Shown one piece after another: positions 15,784 through 24,429 of a DNA stretch of 64,000 nt. Source of the DNA: an uncultured Rhodospirillaceae bacterium (GTDB lineage Bacteria; Pseudomonadota; Alphaproteobacteria; Rhodospirillales; UBA2165). Under the pieces are notes generated by a model. The model saw only the letters and a list, made by a program, of their open reading frames with translations, was not told where the DNA came from and searched no databases. The translations under genes were made by a program, and so were the position numbers. The stretch's first letter is position 1, and each line of letters opens with the position of its first letter. The stretch lies in assembly GCA_913020445.1 (NCBI GenBank), contig CAJWAR010000008.1:1-64000 (forward strand), written 5' to 3'.

Positions 15784-17400
15784 ATGAGCGATAAACGAGT
15801 TTACCTGTTTGATAGTACGCTGCGCGATGGTGCGCAGACGCAAGGTGTGGATTTTAATGTCGCTGATAAAACAGCGATTGCGCAGGATCTCGACTCGCTC
15901 GGTATTGATTATATTGAAGGCGGATGGCCGGGTGCAAACCCAACCGATGACACGTTTTTCGCCACTCCGCCTAAATTGGAACAAAGTAAATTTACGGCTT
16001 TTGGCATGACCCGCCGTCCGGGCCGCAGCACCGACAATGATCCGGGTTTAAGCGCTTTGTTGGATGTCAAAACGCCGTGCGTTTGCATCGTCGGCAAAAC
16101 CTGGGACTTTCAGGTCAAGGTCGCGCTCGAAATCGATATGGATGAGAACGTGGCAATGATCGGTGATTCTATCAAACATGCCGCTGAAAAAACCGAAGAA
16201 GCATTGTTCGATGCCGAGCACTTCTTCGACGGCTATAAAGCCAACCCGGAATATTCGATCAAATGTCTGAAAGCCGCTTATGAAGCTGGGGCCCGCTGGG
16301 TGGTGCTCTGTGACACCAATGGCGGCACTTTACCGGATGAAATAGAGCGGATTGTCAGAGAAGTGATTGAGCATATCCCGGGTGATCATCTCGGCATCCA
16401 TTGTCATGACGATACCGGTAATGCGGTGGCAAATTCCTTGGCGGCAGTGCGCGCCGGTGTGCGGCAGGTTCAAGGCACTCTTAATGGTCTTGGCGAGCGT
16501 TGTGGCAACGCCAATCTAATTTCACTGATCCCATCACTGATGCTTAAAATGGGCTTCGAGACTGGTGTCTCCAAAGACGATTTGACCAAACTTACCCATG
16601 TCTCCCATACGCTTGATGAACGTCTCAACCGGGCGCCGGATCGCGGCGCACCTTATGTCGGCGAATCGGCTTTTGCCCATAAAGGCGGTTTACATGTCTC
16701 GGCGGTCGAAAAGGATCCAAAATGCTACGAGCATGTCGAGCCGGAAGTGATTGGTAATCATCGCCATATTGTGGTTTCCGACCAGTCGGGTAAATCAAAT
16801 ATTCTCGCCATGTTCCGCGATATCGGGCTCGAAGTAGATGCTAAAGATCCGAAAGTTACGCGCCTGGTCGAACAGGTGAAGGAGCTTGAGTTTGCCGGTT
16901 ATGCTTATGATGGGGCGGAAGCGAGTTTTGAGTTGCTGGCCAGGCGCGCGCTGCATACGGTGCCGGATTATTTTCGTCTCAGCAGCTTTCGGGTCATCGA
17001 TGAACGCCGCTGGAATGCCCGCGATGAATTAATCACGTTGTCCGAAGCGACCATCAAAGCTGAGGTTAACGGAGAGCATTTCATGACCGTGGCTGAGGGT
17101 AATGGTCCGGTGAACGCGTTGGATACAGCGCTCCGGGAAGTCCTGTTGCCGATCTATCCGGAACTCGAAGATATCCGCCTGGTTGACTATAAGGTGCGAA
17201 TATTGACCCCCTCTGATGCCACCGGCGCGGTCACTCGCGTGATGATCGAAAGTGCGGATGAGCAGGGTATGCGGTGGTCGACAGTAGGCGTTTCGTCAAA
17301 CATCATCGATGCCTCCTATGGTGCGCTGCGTGATGCAATTGTCTACAAGCTCTACCGTGATGGCGCCAAGGCCGGCGGCAGCCTGAACGGTGAGTCCTAA
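15784..17400 (+). CDS. cimA: (R)-citramalate synthase
   Basis: LeuA-like Claisen-condensing enzyme making citramalate from pyruvate and acetyl-CoA, which provides threonine-independent isoleucine precursors. VYLFDSTLRDGAQTQG opens the TIM-barrel with the catalytic Arg-Asp. HCHDDTGNAVANS carries metal-binding histidines and GLGERCGNANL the conserved loop. The C-terminal 120 residues form the LeuA-type allosteric domain, normally an isoleucine sensor. The 538-residue length fits the TIGR00977 citramalate synthase group. The start is set at MSDKRVYLF; a GTG at 15751 would add 11 residues and cannot be excluded. trmJ follows after 5 bases. Confidence 0.93.
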   Translation: MSDKRVYLFDSTLRDGAQTQGVDFNVADKTAIAQDLDSLGIDYIEGGWPGANPTDDTFFATPPKLEQSKFTAFGMTRRPGRSTDNDPGLSALLDVKTPCVCIVGKTWDFQVKVALEIDMDENVAMIGDSIKHAAEKTEEALFDAEHFFDGYKANPEYSIKCLKAAYEAGARWVVLCDTNGGTLPDEIERIVREVIEHIPGDHLGIHCHDDTGNAVANSLAAVRAGVRQVQGTLNGLGERCGNANLISLIPSLMLKMGFETGVSKDDLTKLTHVSHTLDERLNRAPDRGAPYVGESAFAHKGGLHVSAVEKDPKCYEHVEPEVIGNHRHIVVSDQSGKSNILAMFRDIGLEVDAKDPKVTRLVEQVKELEFAGYAYDGAEASFELLARRALHTVPDYFRLSSFRVIDERRWNARDELITLSEATIKAEVNGEHFMTVAEGNGPVNALDTALREVLLPIYPELEDIRLVDYKVRILTPSDATGAVTRVMIESADEQGMRWSTVGVSSNIIDASYGALRDAIVYKLYRDGAKAGGSLNGES

Positions 17401-17405
17401 ATTCG

Positions 17406-18191
17406 ATGGCGGGCACCAACCGCAAACTAGCAGCATCCAAATCTGGTGCCGGGGCCGCGGCGGAAAATACGCCGGCAATTATTCTTATTGAGCCGCAATT
17501 AGGCGAAAATATCGGCATGGTCGCGCGCGCCATGTTGAATTGCGGGCTCACTGATCTGCGTTTAGTGCGGCCCCGTGACGGCTGGCCAAATTCGCGTGCC
17601 ACTAGTACCGCCTCAGGTGCTGACATGGTGCTGAAAAACGCCAAAATATATGAAACGACTGAAGCAGCAATTGGCGATCTCAATCTTGTCTATGCGGCGA
17701 CGGCACGCGATCGGGATATCACCAAGGAAGTTGTCACGCCGGCTCAAGCGGCAACGGAATTTCGCCGCTCCGGAAGCACAATTTGCGGTATCTTGTTTGG
17801 CGGCGAAGCCATGGGGTTAAACAATGATGATATTGCCCTCACCAATAAAATTGTTATGGTGCCGCTCAATCCCGGCTTTACGTCGCTTAACCTGTCGCAA
17901 GCTGTGTTATTGCTGGCGTATGAATGGTTCAAACTGGCCGATCAAACACCAGCGGCTGAATTGCGGATGAAAGACTCTCAACTGGCCGACAAGGCAGAAC
18001 TGATAGGGCTATTTGAGCATCTTGAAAGCGAATTGGATGCGCGTGGCTTCTTGCGGGTAAAAGAAAAGCGCCCGGTGATGGTGCAGAACATTCGCAATGC
18101 TTTTCAGCGTGCCAATATGACCGAACAAGAGGTGCGGACTTTCCGCGGTATTATAAAAAGTCTGACGACATTTCCCAGAACGGAAGATTAA
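17406..18191 (+). CDS. trmJ: tRNA (cytidine/uridine-32-2'-O)-methyltransferase TrmJ
   Basis: SPOUT-class RNA methyltransferase of 261 residues that uses S-adenosylmethionine to methylate the ribose at position 32 of the tRNA anticodon loop. IILIEPQLGENIGMVARAM, then LFGGEAMGL and VPLNPGFTSLNLSQA, are the three conserved motifs of the TrmH/TrmJ group. The C-terminal extension (about 75 residues) matches TrmJ rather than the shorter TrmL. It follows cimA by 5 bases and its end overlaps rnhA by 4 bases tail to tail. Confidence 0.92.
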   Translation: MAGTNRKLAASKSGAGAAAENTPAIILIEPQLGENIGMVARAMLNCGLTDLRLVRPRDGWPNSRATSTASGADMVLKNAKIYETTEAAIGDLNLVYAATARDRDITKEVVTPAQAATEFRRSGSTICGILFGGEAMGLNNDDIALTNKIVMVPLNPGFTSLNLSQAVLLLAYEWFKLADQTPAAELRMKDSQLADKAELIGLFEHLESELDARGFLRVKEKRPVMVQNIRNAFQRANMTEQEVRTFRGIIKSLTTFPRTED

Positions 18192-18640
18192 CGCACTAAA
18201 TCAACACCCTGTCGCGCCAGTTCATCGGCGCGCTCATTTTCCGGATGCCCGGCATGACCTTTGACCCATTGCCAGGAAATCTGATGGGATTGGTTGAAGC
18301 TATCCAGTTCCCGCCAGAGATCATGATTGACCCGTAAGCCGCCACCCTTAACTTTAAAATCTTTGGCCTTCCAGCCTTCGAGCCACTCGGTCATGCCTTT
18401 TTGAACATATTGACTGTCGGTGTAGACGGTAACGGCACAAGGTTTTTTAAGCGCCTTCAGACCTTCGATGACTGCTTGCAGCTCCATGCGGTTGTTGGTG
18501 GTTTCTTCTTCGCCACCATAAATTTCTTTATCCCTATCCCGCCAGCGCAGGATCACCCCCCAGCCGCCCGGGCCCGGGTTGCCGCTACAAGCCCCATCAG
18601 TATAAAGCTCAACTCGAGTGTCATTGTTCTTTTCCGACAT
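18188..18640 (-). CDS. rnhA: Ribonuclease HI
   Basis: Endonuclease that degrades the RNA strand of RNA-DNA hybrids, 150 residues. All four acidic catalytic residues are visible: D15 in LYTDGACSGNPGPGG, E53 in TNNRMELQA, D75 in VYTDSQYV and D139 in HPENERADELA, with the flexible-loop H129. The handle region WLEGWKAKDFKVKGG is present. It is convergent with trmJ; its promoter region faces the 27-bp palindrome. Confidence 0.97.
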   Translation of the reverse strand: MSEKNNDTRVELYTDGACSGNPGPGGWGVILRWRDRDKEIYGGEEETTNNRMELQAVIEGLKALKKPCAVTVYTDSQYVQKGMTEWLEGWKAKDFKVKGGGLRVNHDLWRELDSFNQSHQISWQWVKGHAGHPENERADELARQGVDLVR

Positions 18641-18687
18641 GCTCGCCTTCTAGCTTACGGGCCTTCATCTGAAAAGTGTTAATATGG

Positions 18688-18729
18688 ATAATTAATCGAC
18701 AGTCGATTAATTATGGCGATTAATTATGA
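18688..18729. promoter_or_regulatory. 27-bp perfect palindrome plus 13-bp direct repeat (operator-like)
   Basis: The left arm ATAATTAATCGAC (18688-18700), a single central A (18701) and the right arm GTCGATTAATTAT (18702-18714) form a perfect palindrome. The right part is then repeated in tandem: CGATTAATTATGG at 18704-18716 and CGATTAATTATGA at 18717-18729. It lies 48 bases upstream of rnhA (minus) and 141 bases upstream of the peptidoglycan-binding gene (plus). No U-tract terminator follows. It is most likely a regulator-binding site; which gene it controls is unknown. Confidence 0.6.
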
Positions 18730-18869
18730 CGAAATTATTTCTTGTAATTGCCGTGATAATGATCACTTAACCAAGCAAGGTAAAACTGTATTCTTTAGTC
18801 ATTCTAAGATTTGCAGTATAATATGTCAGCGAATCGTTTTATGGGTGGCCAATCGCCCAAAGGAATGTG

Positions 18870-20585
18870 ATGCGACTTTTCATCTTCGGATTTATTATCA
18901 GCCTAGCCGTTACCGTGTTTGGTAGCCTCAATAACGTTGAGGCGGCGCGCATTATCGATTTCCTGGAGCAGGAAGAACGGGAACTTTCCAGTGAAAGCGA
19001 ACTGATCGCGCGGATCCAGAAAATGCTCAAGAAGATGGACCATTTTTCGGGCCCTGCGGACGGCCGGATGACGGAAGATTTGCGCCAGGCAATCCGCGCT
19101 TATCAAAAAACACTGAGTAAGAAAGTTGATGGTTTGGTCACGGAAGAACTGGCCAAACACATGGAAACACAAAGCCGTGTCGGAGCGATGTTGTTGCGGC
19201 TCGATAAAATCAGGAAAACAGATATCAAGGCGGCACGCAAAGCCTTGGCTGGCAGTGCTGAAACCCGGGCGTTACTCAAGCACGGAGATATCGATGAAGT
19301 CGCCGATCCAACCCGTGATGCGAGCCCTTGCTTTCGCGATCCTAAAGAAAAATGTTTGTTGGAAGAAGCGATCGAGAGTGCCAAGGCCATCCACAAACGA
19401 GAACTCCGCGATTGGGCACTTGGTGAAATACTCGTTGCCCAAGCCAAGACCGGTTTTATCGATCAAGCTATCCGCACAGTTTCCAAGATCGGCGATGCGC
19501 GTTTGATAATAGTCGCGTTGCGCGATATTGCCCGGGCGCAAGCCAGGGCTGGCAGAATTGATGACGCTTGGCAGGCCGCGCACATCATTCCAAGCGCCTT
19601 CCAGCGGCTTGAAGCCTTTGCCTCAATCGCCGATATCCAGCTGAAAAATAAAGATCATGACGGCGCCCACGAAACGGCGGCCCAAATTATTCTCCAAGCC
19701 GATAGACTTAATAATCCGCTTCAACAGGTGACCCTGCTGGCGCAAATGGCCGTTGTTTTAGCCAAAATTGGTGATACCGGTGCGGCTGAAGATGCGCTCA
19801 CGCGGGCGCAAGATCTGGCTCGATCCAAGGCCTTTGAAGACCAATTGAGCTCAATGGAACGCGGCGCTGCGTTGCGCCACGTTGCCTCGGCTTTTGCTGA
19901 AATCGGCCAACCACTTCGGGCCTTGTCGTTGATCGAAGAAGTATCTGGCGCTTACGATCGGACCGCCGTCCTGATGAGCGCGGCGACAGCCCAAGCCCAG
20001 TCCGGCGATACCAAGGCGGCTTTAGAGACAGCTCGGAAAATAATTAGCCGGCGCTATAGCTCAGTTATCCTGGGCCGGATTGCCGTCGCCTTGTCGGCAA
20101 AAGGGCAAAAGACGCAAGCCGCGGTAACCATCCGACTGGCGCTCACCAAAGCGGAAGATATTGAACTTGATTACGCCCGCTCCTATGCAATTGGCCAGCT
20201 GGCCTTGTCGCTGATAGATATTGGTATCCAAGACAAAGCCGCGACAATCGAAAATGCGGCTGAAACTGCTCTCGAGATCGAAAATGATCGTTTGCGCGCC
20301 TATGCTTTGTGGTCGGTTGCCGCTGCCCAAGCCAAAAAAGGCCTGACCGATGAAGTCAAAAAGACCGAAAAACTAGCCATTGATGCGACTGATGCAATTG
20401 GCAGTTCTTTAAGTCAAGTTTGGATGTTGGGCGATTTGGCAACGGAAAATATCCAAGCTGGACAGATGGTTCGAGCCGCCAGCGCTTTCAAACGGGGAAT
20501 CGCCATTGCTGAATCAATTGATAACGCCTGGGGCCGAGCCCGTGCGCTCGCCAAAATGGCCGCGACCTTGCACGATTTCCGCTAA
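18870..20585 (+). CDS. Exported peptidoglycan-binding protein with helical repeats
   Basis: About 571 residues. An N-terminal signal peptide (MRLFIFGFIISLAVTVFGS...) probably ends near NVEA-ARI. Residues about 44-95 form a PG_binding_1-like domain (IQKMLKKMDHFSGPADGRM... LRQAIRAYQ). The remainder is Ala-rich helical repeats resembling TPR/Sel1-type arrays, with recurring units such as ARAQARAGRIDDAW and AAAQAKKGLTDE. It probably acts in the periplasm as a scaffold. The start is placed at ATG 18870 with AAGGA upstream; an adjacent GTG at 18867 is the alternative. Confidence 0.82.
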   Translation: MRLFIFGFIISLAVTVFGSLNNVEAARIIDFLEQEERELSSESELIARIQKMLKKMDHFSGPADGRMTEDLRQAIRAYQKTLSKKVDGLVTEELAKHMETQSRVGAMLLRLDKIRKTDIKAARKALAGSAETRALLKHGDIDEVADPTRDASPCFRDPKEKCLLEEAIESAKAIHKRELRDWALGEILVAQAKTGFIDQAIRTVSKIGDARLIIVALRDIARAQARAGRIDDAWQAAHIIPSAFQRLEAFASIADIQLKNKDHDGAHETAAQIILQADRLNNPLQQVTLLAQMAVVLAKIGDTGAAEDALTRAQDLARSKAFEDQLSSMERGAALRHVASAFAEIGQPLRALSLIEEVSGAYDRTAVLMSAATAQAQSGDTKAALETARKIISRRYSSVILGRIAVALSAKGQKTQAAVTIRLALTKAEDIELDYARSYAIGQLALSLIDIGIQDKAATIENAAETALEIENDRLRAYALWSVAAAQAKKGLTDEVKKTEKLAIDATDAIGSSLSQVWMLGDLATENIQAGQMVRAASAFKRGIAIAESIDNAWGRARALAKMAATLHDFR

Positions 20586-20685
20586 ATTTATTTCTCCTCG
20601 ACAGATAGTCTTGTAGCACCCGAATTGCTCAACTAAAGTCCCACCATAAAATCATTTATAGCAATCTCATTAGGGAGGAATTCAA

Positions 20686-20934
20686 ATGAGTGATCCAGTT
20701 GTTGCCCAAACCAGCCCTTATCACGTTGACGTACAAGAAGGCGAGCAATACGCTTATTGCACTTGTGGTTTGAGCGATAATCAGCCGTTTTGCAATGGCG
20801 CCCATAAAGAAGCCGGTGAATTTAAACCGGAAATTTTTGTTGCCGAAAAAAGCGAAACCCTGCACCTCTGTGGCTGCAAACGGACCGGCAACGCGCCTCG
20901 CTGTGACGGTACCCATAAATCGCTCCAAGATTGA
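20686..20934 (+). CDS. Double CDGSH iron-sulfur domain protein
   Basis: An 82-residue protein with two mitoNEET-type [2Fe-2S] motifs: CTCGLSDNQPFCNGAH (about residues 25-40) and CGCKRTGNAPRCDGTH (about 62-77). Each provides three Cys and one His ligands. Tandem CDGSH proteins of this size are known in bacteria; roles in Fe-S or redox handling are suggested, but the exact function is unclear. A strong GGGAGGA ribosome site precedes the ATG. It stands alone between two exported-protein genes. Confidence 0.92.
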   Translation: MSDPVVAQTSPYHVDVQEGEQYAYCTCGLSDNQPFCNGAHKEAGEFKPEIFVAEKSETLHLCGCKRTGNAPRCDGTHKSLQD

Positions 20935-20975
20935 GCTGATTTAGACGGACGAAGATATGGTCGGGAGCGGCTTTA

Positions 20976-21560
20976 ATGAAGTTTAAGTTTATTTTCAATT
21001 TAGCCGCTCTTGGCTGTCTGGGATTAATCCTCGCTGGCTGTGAAACGGCTGAAAGCCTCAATCCTTTTGCTAAAAAAAAGCCGTTGCCAGCCTGTCCTAA
21101 GGTTCAGCTATTGAAGGATACCGACATCATCACCGCCTATCGTGCGGGTCCGGGCCGTGATATTACCGACATTCGTTTTGAAGCCGAGCTCAGGGGGTTT
21201 ACCGGTGAGTGTGAATATATTGGTGAAAAAGGTGTTTACTCGAAAGTTAATGTGACGATCAAAGTTGGCTTTGACATAACCCGGGGGCCGGCGGAAAAAA
21301 GCCGCGCAACAAATGTCAGTTATTTCGTCGCTATGCCGGAATTTTATCCCCGACCGCAAGGTCGCAAGGTTTTCACTACCAGAGTAAATTTTCCGGAAAA
21401 TCGCAATTCTATGCGAGTTATTGATGAGGCCGTTGAAGTATCAATTCCGATTACGAAATCGCGTCCAGGACCGGGCTCGAAAATTTATATCGGCTTCCAG
21501 TTAACGCCGGAGCAAATAAAATTTAATCGGGAAAAGCGACGTGTGCCAAGCATTCGATAA
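20976..21560 (+). CDS. Predicted lipoprotein, unknown function
   Basis: A 194-residue exported protein. The signal peptide ends in a lipobox, LILAGC (Cys22), predicting an outer- or inner-membrane lipoprotein. The mature part has a short linker and then an all-beta-like region (e.g. VNVTIKVGFDITRGP). I do not recognise a named family. It directly precedes the glycine cleavage operon with a 26-base gap and may share its transcript, though no functional link is known. Confidence 0.8.
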   Translation: MKFKFIFNLAALGCLGLILAGCETAESLNPFAKKKPLPACPKVQLLKDTDIITAYRAGPGRDITDIRFEAELRGFTGECEYIGEKGVYSKVNVTIKVGFDITRGPAEKSRATNVSYFVAMPEFYPRPQGRKVFTTRVNFPENRNSMRVIDEAVEVSIPITKSRPGPGSKIYIGFQLTPEQIKFNREKRRVPSIR

Positions 21561-21586
21561 TTGGTATTCGATAACAGAGCAAGCAG

Positions 21587-22690
21587 ATGAACGATACTTT
21601 ACAGACAACCGTACTGCATAAGCTTCATGTAAGTTTGGGCGCAAAGATGGTGCCCTTTGCCGGCTATGATATGCCGGTACAATACCCAGACGGTATTTTG
21701 ACCGAGCATCGTCATACCCGCGCCAAAGCCGGGTTGTTTGACGTTGGGCATATGGGCCAGGCTATCTTACGCGGAGATGATGTCGCAGCAGCGCTTGAAA
21801 CGTTGGTGCCGGGTGATGTCGCCGGGCTTGAACAAGGCCAGATGCGCTACACCCAATTCACCAATGAGGCCGGTGGTATACTTGACGATTTAATGGCGAC
21901 CAATCGAGGCAACCATATTTTTCTGGTGGTGAATGCCGGCTGCAAAGAAAATGATTTCGCTCATATCCAGGAACATATTGGTGATCGCGTGGAGCTTGAA
22001 ATATTGGCAGATCGCGGTTTGATCGCTTTGCAAGGCCCGGAGGCTGCCGCCGTGTTGAGCCGTCATGCGCCAGGTGTTGAGGCGATGTCGTTCATGACCA
22101 TGCAGGAAGTTGAAATCGCTGGTATCGATTGCTTGGTCTCGCGCTCCGGTTATACCGGAGAAGATGGCTATGAAATTTCGGTGCTGGGCGGAAAAAGTGT
22201 TGAGCTGGCCGAATTGTTGCTTGCCGAAGCTGCTGTTGAGCCCATTGGTCTCGGCGCCCGCGATACGCTGCGCCTTGAAGCCGGGCTTTGTCTATATGGC
22301 CATGACATCGACGAGACGACCTCGCCAATTGAAGCCGGTCTATTATGGTCGATCAGCAAACGCCGCCGCGAAGAAGGCGGTTTCTTAGGCGCCGAGCGAA
22401 TCATCACTGAAATCGCCAATAAACCGTCACGCCGGCGGGTTGGTATTTTGCCGGATGGCCGGGCGCCGGCCCGGGAGGGCACTGAAATAACCGACCCATC
22501 CGGCAATAAAATTGGCGTTGTAACCAGTGGTGGCTTTGGCCCAACTGTTGATGGGCCCATCGCTATGGGTTATGTAAGCCGCGAAAATGCCGCTGTCGAT
22601 ACGACGCTTCAATTGACGGTTCGGGGTAAAAGTTTAAATTCAAAAGTAATTAAACTACCGTTCGTACAACAAAATTATTATCGTGGATGA
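21587..22690 (+). CDS. gcvT: Glycine cleavage system T protein (aminomethyltransferase)
   Basis: Transfers the aminomethyl one-carbon unit from the lipoyl H protein to tetrahydrofolate, releasing ammonia. The 367-residue sequence begins with LHVSLGAKMVPFAGYDMPVQY and contains GLFDVGHMGQ and SRSGYTGEDGYEI, conserved in the family. First gene of gcvT-gcvH-gcvPA-gcvPB. Only 26 bases separate it from the preceding lipoprotein gene, so no glycine riboswitch fits there and none was seen. Confidence 0.96.
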   Translation: MNDTLQTTVLHKLHVSLGAKMVPFAGYDMPVQYPDGILTEHRHTRAKAGLFDVGHMGQAILRGDDVAAALETLVPGDVAGLEQGQMRYTQFTNEAGGILDDLMATNRGNHIFLVVNAGCKENDFAHIQEHIGDRVELEILADRGLIALQGPEAAAVLSRHAPGVEAMSFMTMQEVEIAGIDCLVSRSGYTGEDGYEISVLGGKSVELAELLLAEAAVEPIGLGARDTLRLEAGLCLYGHDIDETTSPIEAGLLWSISKRRREEGGFLGAERIITEIANKPSRRRVGILPDGRAPAREGTEITDPSGNKIGVVTSGGFGPTVDGPIAMGYVSRENAAVDTTLQLTVRGKSLNSKVIKLPFVQQNYYRG

Positions 22691-22708
22691 GGAACAGGAA
22701 GACATAAG

Positions 22709-23086
22709 ATGGCGACAGTGAAATTTACTGAAGAACATGAATGGATTGCCATGGATGGCGATATTGGCACGGTCGGAATTTCGGACTATGCGCAGGGTCA
22801 GCTTGGTGATGTGGTCTATGTTGAAGTGCCGGAAGCCGGCGCCAGCTTCAACAAGGGTGACGAAGCGGCGGTGGTCGAATCCGTCAAGGCGGCCTCCGAG
22901 GTTTATGCCCCGGCTGATGGCGAAATCGTCGAAGCCAACAAAGGTCTGGAAGACAATCCGGGCGCTGTTAATTCAGACGCCCAGGGCGAAGGCTGGTTTT
23001 ATAAAATCAAACTCAATAATGTCGCCGATCTTGATGGCTTGATGGATGAGGATGCCTACAAGGCATATGTTGCGGAACTCGACTAA
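22709..23086 (+). CDS. gcvH: Glycine cleavage system H protein
   Basis: Lipoyl carrier of the glycine cleavage complex, 125 residues. The lipoylation lysine is K60 in [16 protein letters not shown]. The first strand, [10 protein letters not shown], and the loop [16 protein letters not shown] are typical. The stop codon overlaps the start of gcvPA by one base (TAATG), so translation is coupled. Confidence 0.97.
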   Translation: MATVKFTEEHEWIAMDGDIGTVGISDYAQGQLGDVVYVEVPEAGASFNKGDEAAVVESVKAASEVYAPADGEIVEANKGLEDNPGAVNSDAQGEGWFYKIKLNNVADLDGLMDEDAYKAYVAELD

Positions 23087-24429
23087 TGCGCTACCTGCCG
23101 CTCACTGATCAGGATCGCCAAGATATGCTGGCGGCAATCGGCGCGCCCAATATGGCAGCGCTCTATAAGGATGTCGCCGCCGACGTCTTGCTCGATCAGC
23201 CGGTCGATTTGCCGGGCTTTAAGGGCGAGCTTGAGGTCGAGCAAATCATCGGTGGTTTGGCGGCCAATAATCTTGGCTCTGGGGCAGCGCCGTTTTTCCT
23301 CGGTGCCGGTAACTACTCCCATCATATTCCGGCCGCCGCCGATCATCTTATTCAACGCAGTGAATTTTTGACCTCTTACACGCCCTATCAGCCGGAAGTT
23401 TCGCAAGGCACGCTGCAGGCGTTGTTTGAGTTTCAAACCCAGGTCGCGATGATTACCGGTATGGAGATCGCCAACGCCTCGCTCTATGACGGCGCGACGG
23501 CAGCGGCTGAAGCGGCGATGATGGCGTGCCGGGTGACGCGGCGGAACAAAGTTATCTTGTCAGGCGGGTTGCATCCCCATTATGCGGAAGTCACCGCGAC
23601 CAGTGCCAAGTTTCTCGATATCGAAATCGTCACCAAGACAGCCGATCCCTCTGCCGAAGAAGATTTAGCCCCGGACATCGATGATGAAACGGCTTGCGTG
23701 ATTGTGCAAAACCCGGGCTTCTTTGGTCAGGTACGCGATCATTCCGCCTTGGCCGAGGCGTGTCATGACAAGGGCGCCTTGCTGGTCGTGGTCGTCACCG
23801 AGATTGTGTCGCTGGGCGCCGTATTGTCGCCAGGCGATATGGGGGCAGACATTGTCGCCGCCGAAGGCCAGTCATTGGGTAATGCACTTAATTTCGGCGG
23901 ACCACATGTCGGGCTATTCGCCGTCCGGGAAAAGTATCTTCGCCAAATGCCGGGCCGCGTGGCCGGTGAAACCAAAGATATTGAAGGCAAGCGCGGCTGG
24001 GTGCTGACGCTGTCGACCCGGGAGCAGCATATCCGCCGGGAAAAAGCGACCAGTAATATCTGTACCAATTCCGGTCTCTGTGCCCTGGCGTTCTCAATCC
24101 ATCTGACGCTCCTGGGCGAGGCCGGCTTTACCCGCTTGGCGCAACTAAATCATGCGACAGCGATTGCGCTCGCCAATAGGCTCGATGCGGTTACTGGTGT
24201 CGACGTAATCAACGACACTTTTTTTAACGAATTTACGGTAAAGCTGAGCAAGCCTGCGGCGGGCGTGGTCGATGCGCTGGCGGCCGCAGGAATTTTAGCT
24301 GGTGTACCAGCGTCGCGCCTCTATCCGGGCCAGCCGGAGCTTGAAAATCTATTGGTTGTGGCGGCGACGGAAACGGTGACGCCTGACGATATGGATCAAT
24401 TGGCTGGTTCATTGGCGGAGGTCCTCTGA
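23086..24429 (+). CDS. gcvPA: Glycine dehydrogenase (decarboxylating) subunit 1
   Basis: N-terminal half of a split P protein, 447 residues. [19 protein letters not shown] and [14 protein letters not shown] are characteristic. It lacks the PLP lysine, which is on subunit 2. Together the two subunits decarboxylate glycine and pass aminomethyl to lipoyl GcvH. It starts on the last base of the gcvH stop, and its TGA overlaps the gcvPB ATG (TGATG). Confidence 0.96.
   Translation: MRYLPLTDQDRQDMLAAIGAPNMAALYKDVAADVLLDQPVDLPGFKGELEVEQIIGGLAANNLGSGAAPFFLGAGNYSHHIPAAADHLIQRSEFLTSYTPYQPEVSQGTLQALFEFQTQVAMITGMEIANASLYDGATAAAEAAMMACRVTRRNKVILSGGLHPHYAEVTATSAKFLDIEIVTKTADPSAEEDLAPDIDDETACVIVQNPGFFGQVRDHSALAEACHDKGALLVVVVTEIVSLGAVLSPGDMGADIVAAEGQSLGNALNFGGPHVGLFAVREKYLRQMPGRVAGETKDIEGKRGWVLTLSTREQHIRREKATSNICTNSGLCALAFSIHLTLLGEAGFTRLAQLNHATAIALANRLDAVTGVDVINDTFFNEFTVKLSKPAAGVVDALAAAGILAGVPASRLYPGQPELENLLVVAATETVTPDDMDQLAGSLAEVL

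Noticed and set aside
18713..18925. 70-codon frame between rnhA and the peptidoglycan-binding gene
   Set aside because: It begins in the palindromic region, has no ribosome site, overlaps the signal peptide of the real downstream gene and shows no protein-like composition.
21561..21586. Possible glycine riboswitch before gcvT
   Set aside because: Only 26 bases separate the lipoprotein gene from gcvT, far too short for a glycine aptamer, and none was seen upstream.
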